A DNA stretch of 64,000 bases from Pyxidicoccus caerfyrddinensis. Lineage in GTDB: Bacteria; Myxococcota; Myxococcia; Myxococcales; Myxococcaceae. Of this stretch, positions 63,305 to 64,000 are shown one piece after another; the first letter of the stretch is position 1, and every line of letters starts with the position of its first letter. Position numbers and translations under genes: made by a program. The stretch is from positions 372,001-436,000 of the forward strand of contig NZ_JAAIYA010000002.1 in assembly GCF_010894405.1 (NCBI RefSeq), read 5' to 3'. The notes under the pieces are model-generated. The model was not told the origin of the DNA. It did no database searches and saw nothing but the letters and a program-made list of their open reading frames with translations.

Positions 63305-64000
63305 ATGACCGCACCTGTGGACCACGAGGAGCTTGCCCGCGCGTTGGACTCCGCGCGCCTGGAGCGCCGCGAGGTGGCGCCGCTCACCCGCGAGCTGCCG
63401 CAGCTCGCGCTGGCGGACGCCTACGCCATTCAAGAGGGCGGCATCCGCCTGCGCCTGTCCCGGGGTGAGCGCGTGGTGGGCCTGAAGATGGGGCTCACGT
63501 CGGAGGCGAAGCGCCGGCAGATGAACCTGGACTCGCCGGTGTACGGCGTCCTCACGGACCGGATGCAGGTGCCGGCGGACGGCGTCATCCAGGTGGGGCA
63601 GGGCATCCACCCGAAAATCGAGCCGGAGATTGCCTTCCGCACCTCGCGCGAGCTGGGCGGGAAGGTGACGCGCGAGCAGGTGTTGGACGCGTGCGCGTCC
63701 GTCTTCGCGGCGATGGAAATCCTCGACTCGCGCTACCGGGACTTCAAGTACTTCTCCCTGCCGGACGTGGTGGCGGACAACTCGTCGTCGTCGCTGTTCG
63801 TGCTCGGCACGGAGGAGCACCCGCCGCGCGCGCTGGACTTGACGCGGCTGGAGATGAAGATGTCCGTCAACGGCGAGGTGGTGCAGGCGGCGCGCTCGGA
63901 CGCCATCTCCGGGGACCCGGTGGTGTCGGTCATCCAGCTCTGCGAGCTGCTGGCGCAGCGCGGGCAGGTGCTGCCCGCGGGGAGCATCGTCCTGGCGGGT
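63305..64000 (+). CDS. 4-oxalocrotonate decarboxylase / 2-oxopent-4-enoate hydratase family enzyme (partial, right edge)
   Basis: The frame is open from ATG 63305 to the window end (232 codons). The protein reads MTAPVDHEELARALDSARLE, then VGLKMGLTSEAKRRQM, GIHPKIEPEIAFRT (metal-binding Glu residues), AAMEILDSRYRDFKYF and SSSSLFVLG, the signatures of the DmpH/DmpE (MhpD-like) family in meta-cleavage pathways. 4-oxalocrotonate is the product expected from 2-aminomuconate deamination, so it may complete the kynurenine pathway encoded at 42-48.8 kb. The choice between decarboxylase and hydratase is not possible from this fragment. About 30 residues are missing. Confidence 0.82.
   Translation, partial: MTAPVDHEELARALDSARLERREVAPLTRELPQLALADAYAIQEGGIRLRLSRGERVVGLKMGLTSEAKRRQMNLDSPVYGVLTDRMQVPADGVIQVGQGIHPKIEPEIAFRTSRELGGKVTREQVLDACASVFAAMEILDSRYRDFKYFSLPDVVADNSSSSLFVLGTEEHPPRALDLTRLEMKMSVNGEVVQAARSDAISGDPVVSVIQLCELLAQRGQVLPAGSIVLAG

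Overview
The window is very GC-rich with strong G/C preference at third codon positions. Its gene content (a CarA/CarH-controlled carotenoid operon, multidomain Ser/Thr kinases, an FHA-type sigma-54 activator, PEGA/FGE and ADYC-domain proteins, many lipoproteins) points to a myxobacterium, most likely Myxococcaceae close to Myxococcus, Corallococcus or Pyxidicoccus. This is inferred from the sequence alone; no database search was possible. Genes are dense and often overlap by ATGA or TTGA, which suggests translational coupling. Both window edges cut genes.

Layout. 1-4.6 kb: a HEAT-repeat protein fused to an aldo/keto-reductase-like domain that lacks the catalytic residues (left edge, partial), a divergent small protein, and one unknown gene. 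4.8-7.3 kb: a leftward trio (esterase, TIGR01777 epimerase, YtfJ-like secreted protein). 7.33-19.1 kb: the complete light-inducible type carotenoid operon crtE-crtI-crtB-(HMG-CoA reductase)-crtD-crtC-glycosyltransferase-crtYc-crtYd-acyltransferase-carA-carH, preceded by five tandem 11-bp repeats that fit a CarA/CarH operator. It supplies precursor, C40 backbone, desaturation, hydration, cyclisation, glycosylation and acylation, plus its own two B12-domain repressors. 19.1-28.2 kb: an ADYC lipoprotein, then a leftward group of secreted protein, anchored coiled-coil protein, FHA-sigma-54 activator and a giant Ser/Thr kinase. 28.4-31.5 kb: two tandem paralogous lipoproteins. 31.6-34.4 kb: an APC transporter converging on glutamine synthetase.

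34.6-38.1 kb: a leftward cassette with less biased codon use: a degraded ketosynthase-like gene, an AHH-type nuclease (candidate toxin), an Imm11/DUF1629 protein and an Imm49-like protein. 38.2-41.9 kb: alpha/beta hydrolase and two lipoproteins. 42.0-48.8 kb: a tightly overlapping leftward operon for kynurenine breakdown through 3-hydroxyanthranilate and 2-aminomuconate (amnC, ridA-type deaminase, haaO, ACMSD, kynU, kmo, divergent SDR). The gene cut by the right edge (4-oxalocrotonate decarboxylase/hydratase family) could take the product further. 49.1-60.1 kb: NmrA-like protein, membrane protein, a 1668-residue pseudokinase/ATPase/histidine-kinase hybrid, an ECF41-type sigma factor with its divergent AhpD-like partner and a matching promoter, and a PAS/GAF histidine kinase. 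60.1-64 kb: UDP-glucose pyrophosphorylase-like enzyme, SDR, outer-membrane protein, a small membrane protein with a possible coupled leader ORF, and the partial right-edge gene.

No rRNA, tRNA, IS element, phage gene or CRISPR array was recognised. The items most worth following are the KAS-like/AHH/immunity cassette, the kinase with a repeat-filled activation segment coupled to an FHA activator, the HMG-CoA reductase inside the carotenoid operon, the HEAT/pseudo-AKR fusion, the ECF41 promoter, and a repeated 15-bp palindrome in two intergenic regions.
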